This document shows positions 26,255-35,688 of a stretch of 64,000 nt of DNA, piece by piece (position 1 is the first letter of the stretch; every line of letters starts with the position of its first letter). A program made the position numbers and the translations under genes. This DNA comes from Amycolatopsis sp. cg9 (lineage in GTDB: Bacteria > Actinomycetota > Actinomycetes > Mycobacteriales > Pseudonocardiaceae): positions 4,944,501 through 5,008,500 of the forward strand of contig NZ_CP166850.1 in assembly GCF_041346945.1 (NCBI RefSeq), read 5' to 3'. The notes beneath the pieces are model-generated. The model was not told the origin of the DNA, searched no databases, and worked only from the letters and a program-made list of their open reading frames with translations.

Positions 26255-26959
26255 TCAGACGCCGGCCGTGGTGCGGATCCAGCTGCGGCTCGACGCGATG
26301 CTCGCGTAGTTCTGCGTGCCCTGCGGGTTCGAACCGGAGTTGTTGCCCGTGGAGCACACCCCGACCTGGGCGCCGTTGGAGAGCTGCGGTCCGCCCGAGT
26401 CGCCGTGCCACGCCGAGCCGTCGATGCCCTGGCTGGCGATCGCGGTGCCGCCGAACGCGTCCGTGCTGGTGCCGGTGACGCGGACGTTGGCGGTCTTGAG
26501 CGTGCTCGAGGGCGGGCTGCTGCCCTGCGTGCGGCCCCAGCCGTAGATCTGGTTGGTGGCCCCGGTCGGCGGGTTGCCCGTGCCGAGCTTCATGTACGTC
26601 GTGGTGACCGCCGTCGTCAGGTGCAGCAGGGCGATGTCCCCGTTCGGCGACGCCTTCTGCTGGTCGACGTTGGCGTTCGTGCCCTGCTGGAGCGTCACGT
26701 TGCCGACCTTGACGTGCATGCCCGGCGAGTTCAGGCAGTGCCGCGCGGTGAGCACCCACTGCGGGGCGATGATCGTGCCCGAGCACTCGAACCCGCCGTA
26801 GGTGGTGACGTTGTTCCAGTAGATCTGGGCGCCCCACGGCGCGGAGGAGACGGTGCTCCCGCCGATGATGTCCTGCTGGGCGTCCGCAACCCCCGCTGAG
26901 ACCATGCTCAGCGCCGCGGCGGCAGCACCCACCGCGGCAACAGCCCTCGACATTCGCAT
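26255..26959 (-). CDS. Secreted trypsin-like serine protease (S1)
   Basis: 234 residues. The signal peptide is residues 1 to about 27 (MRMSRAVAAVGAAAAAL, ending ADA). The mature enzyme would begin at IIGG (31-34), the classic trypsin N-terminus. The catalytic triad is His74 (LTARHC), Asp108 (NGDIALLHL) and Ser188 (GDSGGP). An ATG at 26957-26959 has GAAGGG upstream and is preferred over a longer frame. This is a Streptomyces-type extracellular trypsin; specificity for Arg or Lys is likely but not proven. Confidence 0.9.
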   Translation of the reverse strand: MRMSRAVAAVGAAAAALSMVSAGVADAQQDIIGGSTVSSAPWGAQIYWNNVTTYGGFECSGTIIAPQWVLTARHCLNSPGMHVKVGNVTLQQGTNANVDQQKASPNGDIALLHLTTAVTTTYMKLGTGNPPTGATNQIYGWGRTQGSSPPSSTLKTANVRVTGTSTDAFGGTAIASQGIDGSAWHGDSGGPQLSNGAQVGVCSTGNNSGSNPQGTQNYASIASSRSWIRTTAGV

Positions 26960-27078
26960 GAAAATGCCCTTCGGCCAGGTGATCCGGATGTCGGCCCCGA
27001 AACCGGGCGACGAGCACAAACGTAAGTTCGTGGGAGGTTCCCGGGTACCTACCGAAGTCGGAAACTCGCCGACGGTGA

Positions 27079-27609
27079 TCAGGGTGCCGTGGCGACCAGC
27101 TCCAGCAGCGTCGTCGGGTCGCCGTTCGGGTCCGCGCCCACGCCGACCTGCGTGGTGCCGTCGGACGGCACGTCGACGCTCGAGTGCACCCCGGCGTCGG
27201 TGGTCAGCGACGCCTTGAGCTTGTGCCCCTGTCCCGCGGACAGCCCGTCGGCGCGGATCGAGTACACGGCGGGGATCTTCATGGTCAGCTCACCGCCCGT
27301 GCCCAGAACCTTGAAGCAGACGCGGCCGTTGAGCGTCTGGCCGATCGCTTCGGTCGTCTTCACCTGGATCACGCCGACGGTGTCCTGCCCGGTGGGGCAA
27401 GGCGCGTACACGATGTGCCCGTCACCGCTGATGAGCTGGACGTGGTCGGTGGCGAGGATCGCCGCCGCACCGGGGTAGCTGTAGTCCTCGACCAGCGACG
27501 GCGGCTGATCGCTCGCCGCGATTTCGGACCCCTGTGCCGTGAGCACCCCGGCCGTTCCCGCGATGCCTGCGACCGCGATAACCAGAATTGTCCGGTTCAG
27601 CGCGCGCAT
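27079..27609 (-). CDS. Secreted protein of unknown function
   Basis: 176 residues. It has a signal peptide (residues 1 to about 27, ending LTAQGSE), then a predominantly beta region with two Cys (APCPTG, GRVCFKV) that could form a disulfide. No family recognised. ATG at 27607-27609 with GGGGGAA upstream. The 226 bases between it and the divergent polymorphic toxin gene hold both promoters. Confidence 0.65.
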   Translation of the reverse strand: MRALNRTILVIAVAGIAGTAGVLTAQGSEIAASDQPPSLVEDYSYPGAAAILATDHVQLISGDGHIVYAPCPTGQDTVGVIQVKTTEAIGQTLNGRVCFKVLGTGGELTMKIPAVYSIRADGLSAGQGHKLKASLTTDAGVHSSVDVPSDGTTQVGVGADPNGDPTTLLELVATAP

Positions 27610-27835
27610 GATTCCCCCTCGTTGATTGTTCAAGCCGACTTTCACCCCAAAGCCGACATTCCTTTGCCGGCAAGTGCGGCGTCGTGAGGCTAAGGCATCG
27701 AGGTCAGGAAGGTCGTTGTGATGTCGATCACGACCATTTGGCCGTTGATGAGATTCCTTCCCGTGGTTAATGTCCCGGTGGGCGAATGGGGCCGGTGGCC
27801 TCGTTTGTGAGGGTCAAACAGGGGGGAAATCCACA

Positions 27836-30800
27836 ATGCGTGCGGCGAGACGGCGATTTCGTGCTGCCCTGGTCACGGTTCTGACCGTATCCCTGGCCGG
27901 TGGCGTGTCCACCGTTCCGCAAGCCCAGGCCGCGCCGCGAGCCGCCGCGGCCGCGACGGCGGCCACCTCACCCGGCAGCGACCGCGCGGAAGTCCTGCGG
28001 CTCTGGCAGTTCGGCGGCCCGGCGACCAAGCGCGACGCCGCGGCCGCGCTGGCCGGGACCGATGCCGACATCACCCGCTTCCTCACCACGCAGAAGGACG
28101 TCGACACGTCCATCGACCTGGACGTCCAGGTCAACCAGCTGATGGCGAACGGTGGCCCGGCGACGAGGAACGCGGCCCAGCAGGCACTGGACGCCAACAG
28201 CGACGCCGCGCTGACGACCTTCCTCGACACCGGCTGGATCACCCCCCACGGCACCGATCTCGACCTGCGCGTCAACCAGGTGATGGCCGCAGGAGGACCG
28301 CAGGTCAGGAAGGCCGCGCAGCAGGCCCTCGACGCCAACGCGGAAGACGCGCTGCGGGCGTTCTTGAACAGCGGCTGGCAGGTGCCGTTCCGGATCGACC
28401 AGGACCTCAAGGTCAACCAGATCATGGCGGCCGGCGGGCCGGAGGTGAAGAAGGTCGCGCAGCAGGCGCTGGACGCCAACACCGTCGACGCGCTCAACCA
28501 GTTCCTGGCCGTCGATCTGCCCGTGGCCCAGGCGCGCGACGCGGAGACGGACTCGATCGCGCAGCTGACCGCGACGGCGAAAGCCGCGTCGGTGCAAGCC
28601 GCGAGCGAAACCGACGTGGCGAAGCGACAGTCCGACCTCGCGGTGACCGAGGCGGCCGCGGCGCAGAAGGCGGCTCAGGCCGCGAAGGACGCGGCGGCTG
28701 CCGCACAGGGGCACGTCGAGCAGGCCGCCGCCGCGGCGGCACGGGCGGCTTATGCCGCCGACCAGGCCGCGGCGACCGCGCGGCAGGCGGTCGGCGCGGC
28801 GAACGCGGCGTCCAACGCGGCGCACACCGCCGCGGTCGCCGCATCGCGCGCCGCTACCGCGGCCTCTCAGGCCGGGCGGGCGGCTTCCCGGGCGTACGAC
28901 GCGGCGGCGCTGGCGGTCGGTGACCGGGACAAGGCCGCGGCCGCCCGCGAGGCCGCTCAAATCGCCCACGACGCGTCCTTGAGCGCGGCGGCGGCGCGGG
29001 ATGCGGCCCTGAGCGCGAAGACCGTTTCGCAGCAAGCGGAAACCGCGGGCGGCCTGGCCAAGGACGCGGCCGCGCAGTCCCGCATCGCGGCCGATGCCGC
29101 GACGGACGCGGCCAACAGCTCCGCGGCCGCCGGCGCGGACGCGCGGCAGGCCAAGGCCGCCGCGGCGCGAGCCCGCGTGCAGGCCGACCGCGCGGCCGCG
29201 GCCGCGAACGCGTCCCAGGCGTGGGCGCACCAGGCGTCCCAGGCCGCGGGCGAGGCCGCTACGGCCGCCGACGCCGCCGCTACGGACGCGCACAACGCGG
29301 AAGTGGCGGCGCTGGACGCCGCCGCACACGCGGGCAACGCCGCGAACGCGGCGGAACAAGCGACCCAGCACGCGAACGCCGCGACCGCCGCGGCGACCGC
29401 GGCCGTCACCGCGTCCAACCAGGCCACCCGGATCGCCCAGGACGCGCGCAAAGCGGACGACGACCGCATCACGCTGGCCGGCCAGCAGGCCGACGACGCG
29501 GCGAAGGCGGCGCTGGACGAGTACGCGAACCGCGTGATCCCGCCGCGGCGGGACGTGGACCAGGCGAGCACCTGGAGTTCGGAGACGAGCCGCCTGATCG
29601 CCGAAGCGCAGGCGGCCGGGACTGCCCGCGCCACGGTGCTGGCCGACGCGCGCAAGGTCGCGCTCGACCTCGCCGTCACGGGAGGCCCGTGGACGCAGGC
29701 CGCGTCGACCGCCGCGCTGGCCGGTTCGGACGACCAGGTCGTCGACTTCGTCACCACCGGTCTCGCGGCCGCCGCGGGACAGGACGACCGCGTCGTCCTC
29801 GCCGACCTGAGCGAGGCGGGCACCGACGGGTTCAAGGCCGCGGCGGCGACCGCGCTGGCCGGTTCGGACACCGCCGTCCGGGACTTCCTGCGCAGCCGCG
29901 ACTACCCGGGCCGCTTCACCGACGATTCGCTGCTGGTCAACCAGATCATGGCCGCGGCACGTACGGCGGGCCGGACGGTCGTGGTGCAGCAGGCGCAGCG
30001 GGCGCTGGACCAGAACACCGATCAGGCCCTGCGCGCGTTCCTGGAGACCGGGCAGTACACCGCGCTGAACACCGACGAGGACCTCAAGGTCAACCAGGTC
30101 ATGTCGGCGGCGAAGGCGGCGGGTGCCCGCGAGGTCGCGGCGGCGGCGCAGGCGGCGATCGACGGGCCGCCGACGTTGCGCCACGAGTTCCTGACGGTCG
30201 GCCAGTTCACCGCCGCCCGGCGGGACCAGAACACCGCCACGCACAACGCGGCGATCGACGCCCTGCTCGCCCAGGCCGCGACGGCCGCCGCGACCGCGAC
30301 GCACGACGCGAACGACGCTCAGGCCGCGGCCGCCCGCGCGCGCAACGCGGCGCAGGAGGCGCAGAACTACGCCGATCAGGCGTCGGCCGCGGCGGCCCAA
30401 GCCACGACCTGCGCGAACCAGGCGCGGGACGCGGCCAACCGGGCCGCCGAGTCGGCGCAGCAGGCTCAGGCGTCGGCGAACACGGCGGCGGCGGCCGCGA
30501 AGTCCGCGGCGATCTCCGCGGACAAGGCGAGTGCTTCGGCGGCTTGGGCGCAGCAGTCGGCGTACGACGCCGCCGGTTACGCATCGGATGCGGCCGTCTC
30601 GGCCAACATCGCCTACGGCGCCGCGATCGACGCGGGCAAGAGCGCGCAAGAGGCTGTCGCGCTGGCGAAGGAGGCTTGGCAGGGCGTCGCCGACAAAGCC
30701 AAGCTGGAGAAGCAGAACGCGATCAACCAGCGGACGTGGGACTGCAACAACCGGGCCGCCTGGGTGGCGCAGTCGCTGAACACCGACGACTGCATCAAGC

Positions 30801-32095
30801 TGTTCAGCGGTACTCCGGCCGACCAGCAGCGGATTCTCGGGCACCTGCAGCAGCTGTGCCGTCAGCTGAACGACCCCGGCACCGTCGAACTGGCCAACTG
30901 CCTCGACCCCCGCAACCTGCTCAACGCCGAGTTCATGCCCGGTCCCGCGCCGTACGGCGATTCGGAGCTCGGGCAGTCGGTGACCGGCCTCGTGCTCGCG
31001 GGTCTGCTCGCGCTGATGTGCCCCGAATGCGATCTGGCCTCGTTCCTCGGCAACGCCGAAACGGAACTCGGGCTGACCGGGGCCCGGGAGCTTTCGGCGA
31101 TGATGGCGGAGGCGCTGGCCCGCGGGGACGGGCTGTTCAACGCCGCCGCCACCGAAGTCTCGGCCGAACTCGGCAAGGTGACGGAAATGGCGATCCAGGC
31201 GGATCTCCAAAGCGCCGAGCTGGCCCGGATCGCGCGGGAGTACAAGGACCGCTTCCCGTTGTGCACCGGCAACAGCTTCGCGGCGGGCACCCGGGTACTG
31301 ATGGCCGACGGACGCGCCGAACCGATCGAGGACATCGCAGTCGGCGACCACGTGGCCGGCGCCGACCCCGGTTCGGCGCCGGGATCGCACCTCGTCGAAG
31401 CTGTGCACGTCACCGATGACGATCACGACTTCACCACGCTCACGGTCGGCACCAGCGGCGGCCCGCAGTCGATCGAATCGACCGCGAAGCACCTCTACTG
31501 GAACGCCACGACGCACGAATGGACCCAGGCGGCGAGTCTGCGGCCCGGGCAGTCGCTCGAAGCCGCGGGCGGCGGCCGGGCCACCGTCGTGGCCGACCAC
31601 CGTCATCCCGGCGCCACCAGGACGTTCAACCTGAGCGTCAACGCGGTGCACACGTACTACGTGCTCGCGGGCGACGTACCCGTTCTGGTGCACAACACCA
31701 ATTCATCCGGATGCGAGCCGTACTTCCGGGTGTACGGCCCCGAACAGAAATCGGGCATCATCGCGGAGGTCAACGACGGCGTGCTCACGATGATCATCGA
31801 AGGCGACGCGTATTCGCCTCGTGGTGGCCAGATGTTCGCGGACGTCATGAACCATTTCGGTGCGGAGAACGTGCGCCAGTTCGACGCGAAGTGGGTGACC
31901 AAGATGCCGACGAACCTCGACGCGTTCAACGCGAATCTGCGGAACGGCATGTCGTACGAAGACGCCGCGGCCAACACGTTCACCGGTCACATGTGTGCCA
32001 AGTACGGTTTGACCAAGGTCACGGTGGACCGAAGTAAGCTGGTGGGCAGTTTCGGCGCGTACACCGATGTCGCACCGACGTTTTCGAGGCCGTGA
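27836..32095 (+). CDS. Secreted polymorphic toxin: ALF repeats, Ala-rich coiled coil, HINT domain, C-terminal toxin
   Basis: 1,419 residues. Signal peptide 1 to about 33 (MRAARRRFRAALVTVL, ending QAQA). About 45-245 hold four ALF-type repeats (NQLMANGGPATRNAAQQAL pattern). About 245-580 are a very Ala-rich helical or coiled-coil stretch; a second ALF block (about 600-790) and a second Ala-rich stretch follow. About 1143-1288 form a HINT autoprocessing domain that starts CTGNSFAAGTRVLMADG and ends VPVLVHNT, so self-cleavage there would free the last about 130 residues. That tail (FRVYGPEQKSGIIAEV to the end) is the presumed toxin; I do not recognise its fold. ATG at 27836 is chosen for the GGGGGGAAA and the signal peptide. 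The gene 10 bases downstream is the likely immunity gene. Confidence 0.85.
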   Translation: MRAARRRFRAALVTVLTVSLAGGVSTVPQAQAAPRAAAAATAATSPGSDRAEVLRLWQFGGPATKRDAAAALAGTDADITRFLTTQKDVDTSIDLDVQVNQLMANGGPATRNAAQQALDANSDAALTTFLDTGWITPHGTDLDLRVNQVMAAGGPQVRKAAQQALDANAEDALRAFLNSGWQVPFRIDQDLKVNQIMAAGGPEVKKVAQQALDANTVDALNQFLAVDLPVAQARDAETDSIAQLTATAKAASVQAASETDVAKRQSDLAVTEAAAAQKAAQAAKDAAAAAQGHVEQAAAAAARAAYAADQAAATARQAVGAANAASNAAHTAAVAASRAATAASQAGRAASRAYDAAALAVGDRDKAAAAREAAQIAHDASLSAAAARDAALSAKTVSQQAETAGGLAKDAAAQSRIAADAATDAANSSAAAGADARQAKAAAARARVQADRAAAAANASQAWAHQASQAAGEAATAADAAATDAHNAEVAALDAAAHAGNAANAAEQATQHANAATAAATAAVTASNQATRIAQDARKADDDRITLAGQQADDAAKAALDEYANRVIPPRRDVDQASTWSSETSRLIAEAQAAGTARATVLADARKVALDLAVTGGPWTQAASTAALAGSDDQVVDFVTTGLAAAAGQDDRVVLADLSEAGTDGFKAAAATALAGSDTAVRDFLRSRDYPGRFTDDSLLVNQIMAAARTAGRTVVVQQAQRALDQNTDQALRAFLETGQYTALNTDEDLKVNQVMSAAKAAGAREVAAAAQAAIDGPPTLRHEFLTVGQFTAARRDQNTATHNAAIDALLAQAATAAATATHDANDAQAAAARARNAAQEAQNYADQASAAAAQATTCANQARDAANRAAESAQQAQASANTAAAAAKSAAISADKASASAAWAQQSAYDAAGYASDAAVSANIAYGAAIDAGKSAQEAVALAKEAWQGVADKAKLEKQNAINQRTWDCNNRAAWVAQSLNTDDCIKLFSGTPADQQRILGHLQQLCRQLNDPGTVELANCLDPRNLLNAEFMPGPAPYGDSELGQSVTGLVLAGLLALMCPECDLASFLGNAETELGLTGARELSAMMAEALARGDGLFNAAATEVSAELGKVTEMAIQADLQSAELARIAREYKDRFPLCTGNSFAAGTRVLMADGRAEPIEDIAVGDHVAGADPGSAPGSHLVEAVHVTDDDHDFTTLTVGTSGGPQSIESTAKHLYWNATTHEWTQAASLRPGQSLEAAGGGRATVVADHRHPGATRTFNLSVNAVHTYYVLAGDVPVLVHNTNSSGCEPYFRVYGPEQKSGIIAEVNDGVLTMIIEGDAYSPRGGQMFADVMNHFGAENVRQFDAKWVTKMPTNLDAFNANLRNGMSYEDAAANTFTGHMCAKYGLTKVTVDRSKLVGSFGAYTDVAPTFSRP

Positions 32096-32105
32096 GGGAG
32101 TGCCT

Positions 32106-32372
32106 GTGTCGACTGACGGACCCGAGCTGCGCGTGCTCGTGGCGGAGAAGACTCCCTTCCTGGAGCTCCTCGACCACCTGAAGGCACGTGCGGGAGGGGA
32201 CCTCGGCGGATTTCAGCTGGTGGCGATGCTCCAGCAGGAAGCGGGGATCTCCTTCACCGAGTCGCGGGAGATGCTGGCCTACTTCGCGCCGGATTGGACG
32301 CCCAACGCGGAGCCCTCGGTGATCAACGAGCGGTGGGATGCGATCGTCGAGGGGTGGCTGGCGCGCGGGTGA
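32106..32372 (+). CDS. Probable immunity protein for the adjacent polymorphic toxin
   Basis: 88 residues, acidic and helical (FLELLDHLKARAGGDLGGF). GTG at 32106 has GAGGGAG before it. It lies 10 bases after the toxin stop, the standard place for an immunity gene, and has no signal peptide, fitting a cytoplasmic protector. Immunity function is inferred from position only. Confidence 0.72.
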   Translation: MSTDGPELRVLVAEKTPFLELLDHLKARAGGDLGGFQLVAMLQQEAGISFTESREMLAYFAPDWTPNAEPSVINERWDAIVEGWLARG

Positions 32373-32436
32373 GGGGCCGCCGGTCGCCGGGAGCCGGGAA
32401 GTAAAGTCTCCTCGCGTTCGCGCACGAGGGGGAACC

Positions 32437-32911
32437 ATGGCAGCGCCACAGCACGATCCTGAGCTCTTCGACGAGCTCACGAAGAACGAACTCCGCCGTC
32501 AGCCGATCAGCCGATCAGCCGGTACGCCGTCGCCACCCTCGTCTCCGGGCTGATCGGTGGTCTGCTCGCCCCGGTCTTCGCCGTCGTCGCCGTGGTGCGG
32601 ATCCGGAAGCAGCGGCGGCGGGGGGTGGTCCTCGTGATCTGCGGGATGGTCGCCTTCGCCGGGTGGATGGGGTTCCTCGGGTACCGGATCAGCACCGGGA
32701 CCGCCTGGTGGCAGCAGCGAGCGAGCCAGGACCGGCTGCCCGCGGGCGCCGTGCACGGGTTCGACCTCGCCGCCGGGGATTGCTTCTGGGCGCCGCCCGC
32801 GTCCGGGGCCTCCGATGTCCTGCGGCGGTCGTGCACCGAGGGGCACACCGGTGAGGCGTTCGAGGTGCTTCCACTCGGCGAGCCCGATGCCCGACATCCT
32901 CGACGTCTACC
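32437..32911 (+). pseudogene. Broken membrane/septum-formation-type gene, 5' part
   Basis: ATG at 32437 follows GAGGGGGA. The protein starts MAAPQHDPELFDELTKNEL, but an 8-bp tandem duplication (atcagccg, within 32500-32520) shifts the frame. Removing one copy restores ISRYAVATLVSGLIGG and a continuous frame through a membrane segment to a Cys-containing extracytoplasmic domain (AAGDCFWAPP, RRSCTEGHTG). The layout is like actinobacterial DUF4190 / septum-formation membrane proteins. Near 32883 a further one-base slip is needed to reach the 3' part at 35664. The gene is then cut by the transposon at 32911. Confidence 0.78.
32882..32911. repeat. Left target-site duplication of the IS1634-type element
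   Basis: 30 bases identical to 35659-35688. The insertion fell inside the septum-formation-like gene and copied this stretch. Long duplications of variable size are known for IS1634-family elements. Confidence 0.82.
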
Positions 32912-33016
32912 CTGACTTGGCTCAAGATCGCTGATCTTGGGTAGGGTGCTGGCTGTTGAGCTGCGGTTTCGTCGTGTGAACGGCGAAAATCTGCGCACTG
33001 AGCGGCCGGTTCCAGG

Positions 33017-33780
33017 GGTCTGCCCATCGCTTCCCGGTTACGGCTTCAGCGACAAGCCGGCCGCGCCGGGGTGGGGGATCGAGCGGATGTCCGACGCGTG
33101 GTGCGAGCTGATGGCCCGGCTCGGCTACCGGCGGTTCGGCGCCCAGGGCAGCGACTGGGGCGCCAGCATCGCCACGAGCATCGGTCAACGGCAACCCGAT
33201 CGGGTCGCCGGCAGCCATCTCATGCCGCCGCTCGCACCGCCCGATCCGGCCACGTCGGACGACCTCACCGGTGCCGAGCGGGCGGCGCTCGCGACACTGC
33301 GGGAGGCGGACGAATGGGGCTGGCGGATACTCGGCGCGGCAGTCGACCCGGCCGCGGACGGTCGGCTACGGGCTGGTCGACTCGCCGGCCGCCCTCTGCG
33401 CCTGGATCGTCGAGAAGTTCTGGTCGTGGACCGACTCCGGTGGCGACCTGCATCGGGTTATTACCCGGGATGAGCTGCCCGACAACCTGATGCTCTACTG
33501 GCTGTCCGGCACCGGTGCCTCATCCGCCCGGCTGTACTGGGAAAGCCTCCGGCAGGTCAACGAATGGATCTCCGGGTCGGCCGGCGCGCCGGTGACCGTA
33601 CCCACCGGCTGTTCGGTCTTCCCCAAGGAGCTGCAGCGCCCGTCTCGGCGGTGGGCGGAGCGCCGGTTCCCGAACATCCGGTACTGGAACGAGCCCGGCA
33701 AGGGCGGCCACTTCGCGGCGTTCGAGCAGCCGGCGTTGTTCGTCGACGAGGTCCGGTCATTCTTCCGGCTGGTCCGCTGA
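33017..33780 (+). pseudogene. Epoxide hydrolase, truncated and frameshifted
   Basis: The start is missing: homology begins abruptly at VCPSLPGYGFSDKP, right where the IS left-end copy stops. The nucleophile region GSDWGASI (QGSDWG) is present. A frameshift near 33316-33325 moves the sequence from the frame ending READEWG into the one starting GGYSARQSTRPRTVGYGL. The C-terminus (NEPGKGGHFAAFEQP) carries the catalytic-His region. It is non-functional as it stands and is a transposon passenger. Confidence 0.8.
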
Positions 33781-33783
33781 TGG

Positions 33784-34140
33784 TCACCCGTACTCGGTAA
33801 GCGGCTGGCTAAAGATCAACAAGTGCCCATCGGGTGTCCGTACGTTGAAGTCGCGCATCCCGTAGGGCCGGTCAGCCGGTGGCTCGACGATGTCGGCGCC
33901 GCGGGCGCGCAGCTCGTCGTGGCAGGAATCGACGTCGTCGACGACAACCGTCACCCTGGCCGGGCCGACGCTGCTTTCGGCGTACAGGTGGAACTCGGCG
34001 GTGTCGCGGATCACGGCCGCGTAGCTGGGTGGGGTCTCCCAGGTGAATATGGTGTCGAATCCGAGCGCGTCCGTGAAGTACGACCGCGCTGCCTGCACAT
34101 CTCGGCACGGCAGCACGGGAACCGCCACCCGCATGACCAT
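33784..34140 (-). CDS. VOC-family (glyoxalase/bleomycin-resistance-type) protein
   Basis: 118 residues, intact. It is a VOC fold with RVAVPVLPCRDVQAARSYFTDALGFDT at the start (about residues 4-30) and VRTPDGHLLIFSQP at the end. Such proteins bind a metal and act as lyases, dioxygenases or drug-binding resistance proteins; the substrate is unknown. It lies on the opposite strand to the other genes of the composite transposon and is the only passenger gene that is still open. It could be the selected cargo. Confidence 0.8.
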   Translation of the reverse strand: MVMRVAVPVLPCRDVQAARSYFTDALGFDTIFTWETPPSYAAVIRDTAEFHLYAESSVGPARVTVVVDDVDSCHDELRARGADIVEPPADRPYGMRDFNVRTPDGHLLIFSQPLTEYG

Positions 34141-34152
34141 TCCGTCACCTTA

Positions 34153-34214
34153 CCTGACTTTGGCTCAAGATCGCCGATCTTGGGTAGGGTGCGCACTAAG
34201 CGGCCGGTTCTAGG
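34153..34214. repeat. Internal second copy of the IS left end
   Basis: Matches 32911-33016 except for one extra T (cctgactttggctcaa) and a missing 44-base block. It includes the inner palindrome aagatcgccgatctt. It marks where the right-hand IS copy begins. Confidence 0.8.
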
Positions 34215-34223
34215 CTGTCTCTC

Positions 34224-35643
34224 GTGGCGTATGTGCGCACGGTGAAGACGGCGTCGGGGGCCAGGGCGGTGCAGATCGTGCACTCCTCGCGTCGCGGGTC
34301 GCGGGACATCGAGCACATCGGCTCGGCGCATGACGATGCGGCGTTGGAGGCGCTCAAGGCGGTGGCGAGGCAGCGTCTGGCTGTGGGGCAAGCCCGAGCT
34401 CGACTTTGGCCCGGACTTCGCGGCGTTGCAGGCCGGCAGTGGTGCTGGTGGTGGGCCGCTTACTGGTGCCGGCACGGATCGTCGAGCCGACCGGCAAGCT
34501 GGACAGTCTGCGGGTGGTCGAGGAGGCAGGTTTCGACCCGCCGGCGTACGCGACCCTCAAGCGGCGTCTGCCCGCGTTCGCGAAAGAGTCCTGGCGGCAG
34601 AAGTTGGCCGCGGCGTGCGCCCGCACCGCTGATCTGGGGCCGGCGTCACTGGTTCTCTACGGTGTGTCCACCTTGTACTTCGAGACCATGCCGGGGACGG
34701 GTTCCGTGAGCCCGGGTTCTCCAAAGAACGCCGCCTGGAGCCGCAGATCACGATCGGGCTGCTCACCGACGCAAGCGGGTTTCCGTTGATGGTTAACGCG
34801 TTCGAGGGCAACCGGGGCGAGACCACTACGATGCTGCCGACCATCCGTGCGTTCATGGATGCCCACCAGCTGGCTGATGTCACGGTCGTGGCCGACGCTG
34901 GCGTGATCTCTGCGGCCAACCAGCAGGCCATCGAGGCCGCGGGGTTGTCGTTCATCCTCGGCGCGCGGATACCCGACGTGCCGTACGTGGTCCAGGCGTG
35001 GCGCCACGAGCACCCGGATGAGCAGATCCCCGACGGGCACATCTTCACCCAGCCCTGGCCTGCCGGCCCCAAGGACCAGCGCCGCGACCAGATCATCTAC
35101 TACCAGTACCGGGCGGACCGGGCTCGGCGCACCCTGCACGGCATCGACGAACAGGTCGCCAAGGCCGAGCAGGCCGTCGCCGGCAAGACCGCGGTCAAAC
35201 GCAACCGGTTCATCCAGCTCACCGGCGCCACCAAGAGTGTCAACCGGACCCTGGAAGCCAAGGCACGCGCCCTTGCCGGCCTCAAAGGCTACGTCACCAA
35301 CCTCCCGGACGTCACCGCCGAGTTCGTGATCGACGCCTACCACCGACTGTTCCACATCGAGAAGTCGTTCCGAATGTCTAAACACGACCTACGTGCGCGG
35401 CCGATCTACCACCACAAGCGCGAGTCGATCGACGCGCACCTGACGGTCGTGTTCGCCGCCCTGGCCGTCAGCAGGTGGATCGAGCAGACCACCGGCCGGT
35501 CGATCAAGAAGTTCGTGCGCACCACCCGCCGCTACCGCACCATCAACATCCAGGTCGGCGAGCACACCCTCACCGCCGTCGACCCGCTACCCGACGACCT
35601 CCGCGATGCCCTCACCCGCATCCACGACCGCGGTGCGCACTAA
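34224..35643 (+). pseudogene. IS1634-family transposase, frameshifted
   Basis: It starts GTG with VAYVRTVKTASGARAVQIV and ends with LPDDLRDALTRIHDRGAH, both typical of the family. The frame changes near 34380, again near 34440, and near 34692 (FREPGFSKERRLEPQ is only recovered in the third frame), and part of the middle is missing. The C-terminal DDE half (VVADAGVISAANQQ, FHIEKSFRMSKHDL) is intact from 34786. The product cannot be made in one piece. Confidence 0.88.
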
Positions 35644-35658
35644 TTTGAGCCAAGTCAG

Positions 35659-35688
35659 GCCCGATGCCCGACATCCTCGACGTCTACC
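35659..35688. repeat. Right target-site duplication of the IS1634-type element
   Basis: Identical to 32882-32911 over 30 bases. The interrupted gene resumes directly after it. Confidence 0.82.

Larger units (their letters stand above)
32912..35658. mobile_element. Composite IS1634-family transposon carrying an epoxide-hydrolase fragment and a VOC gene
   Basis: The outer ends are a perfect inverted repeat, cctgacttggctcaa (32911-32925) and ttgagccaagtcagg (35645-35659), flanked by the 30-bp direct repeat. Inside, a second, slightly altered left end occurs at 34153-34214 in front of the transposase. The 1.1-kb passenger between the two left ends holds an N-truncated epoxide hydrolase and an intact VOC gene. 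The structure is that of two direct IS copies whose left member has been reduced to about 105 bases (32911-33016). The transposase is frameshifted, so the element is now defective. Confidence 0.82.
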
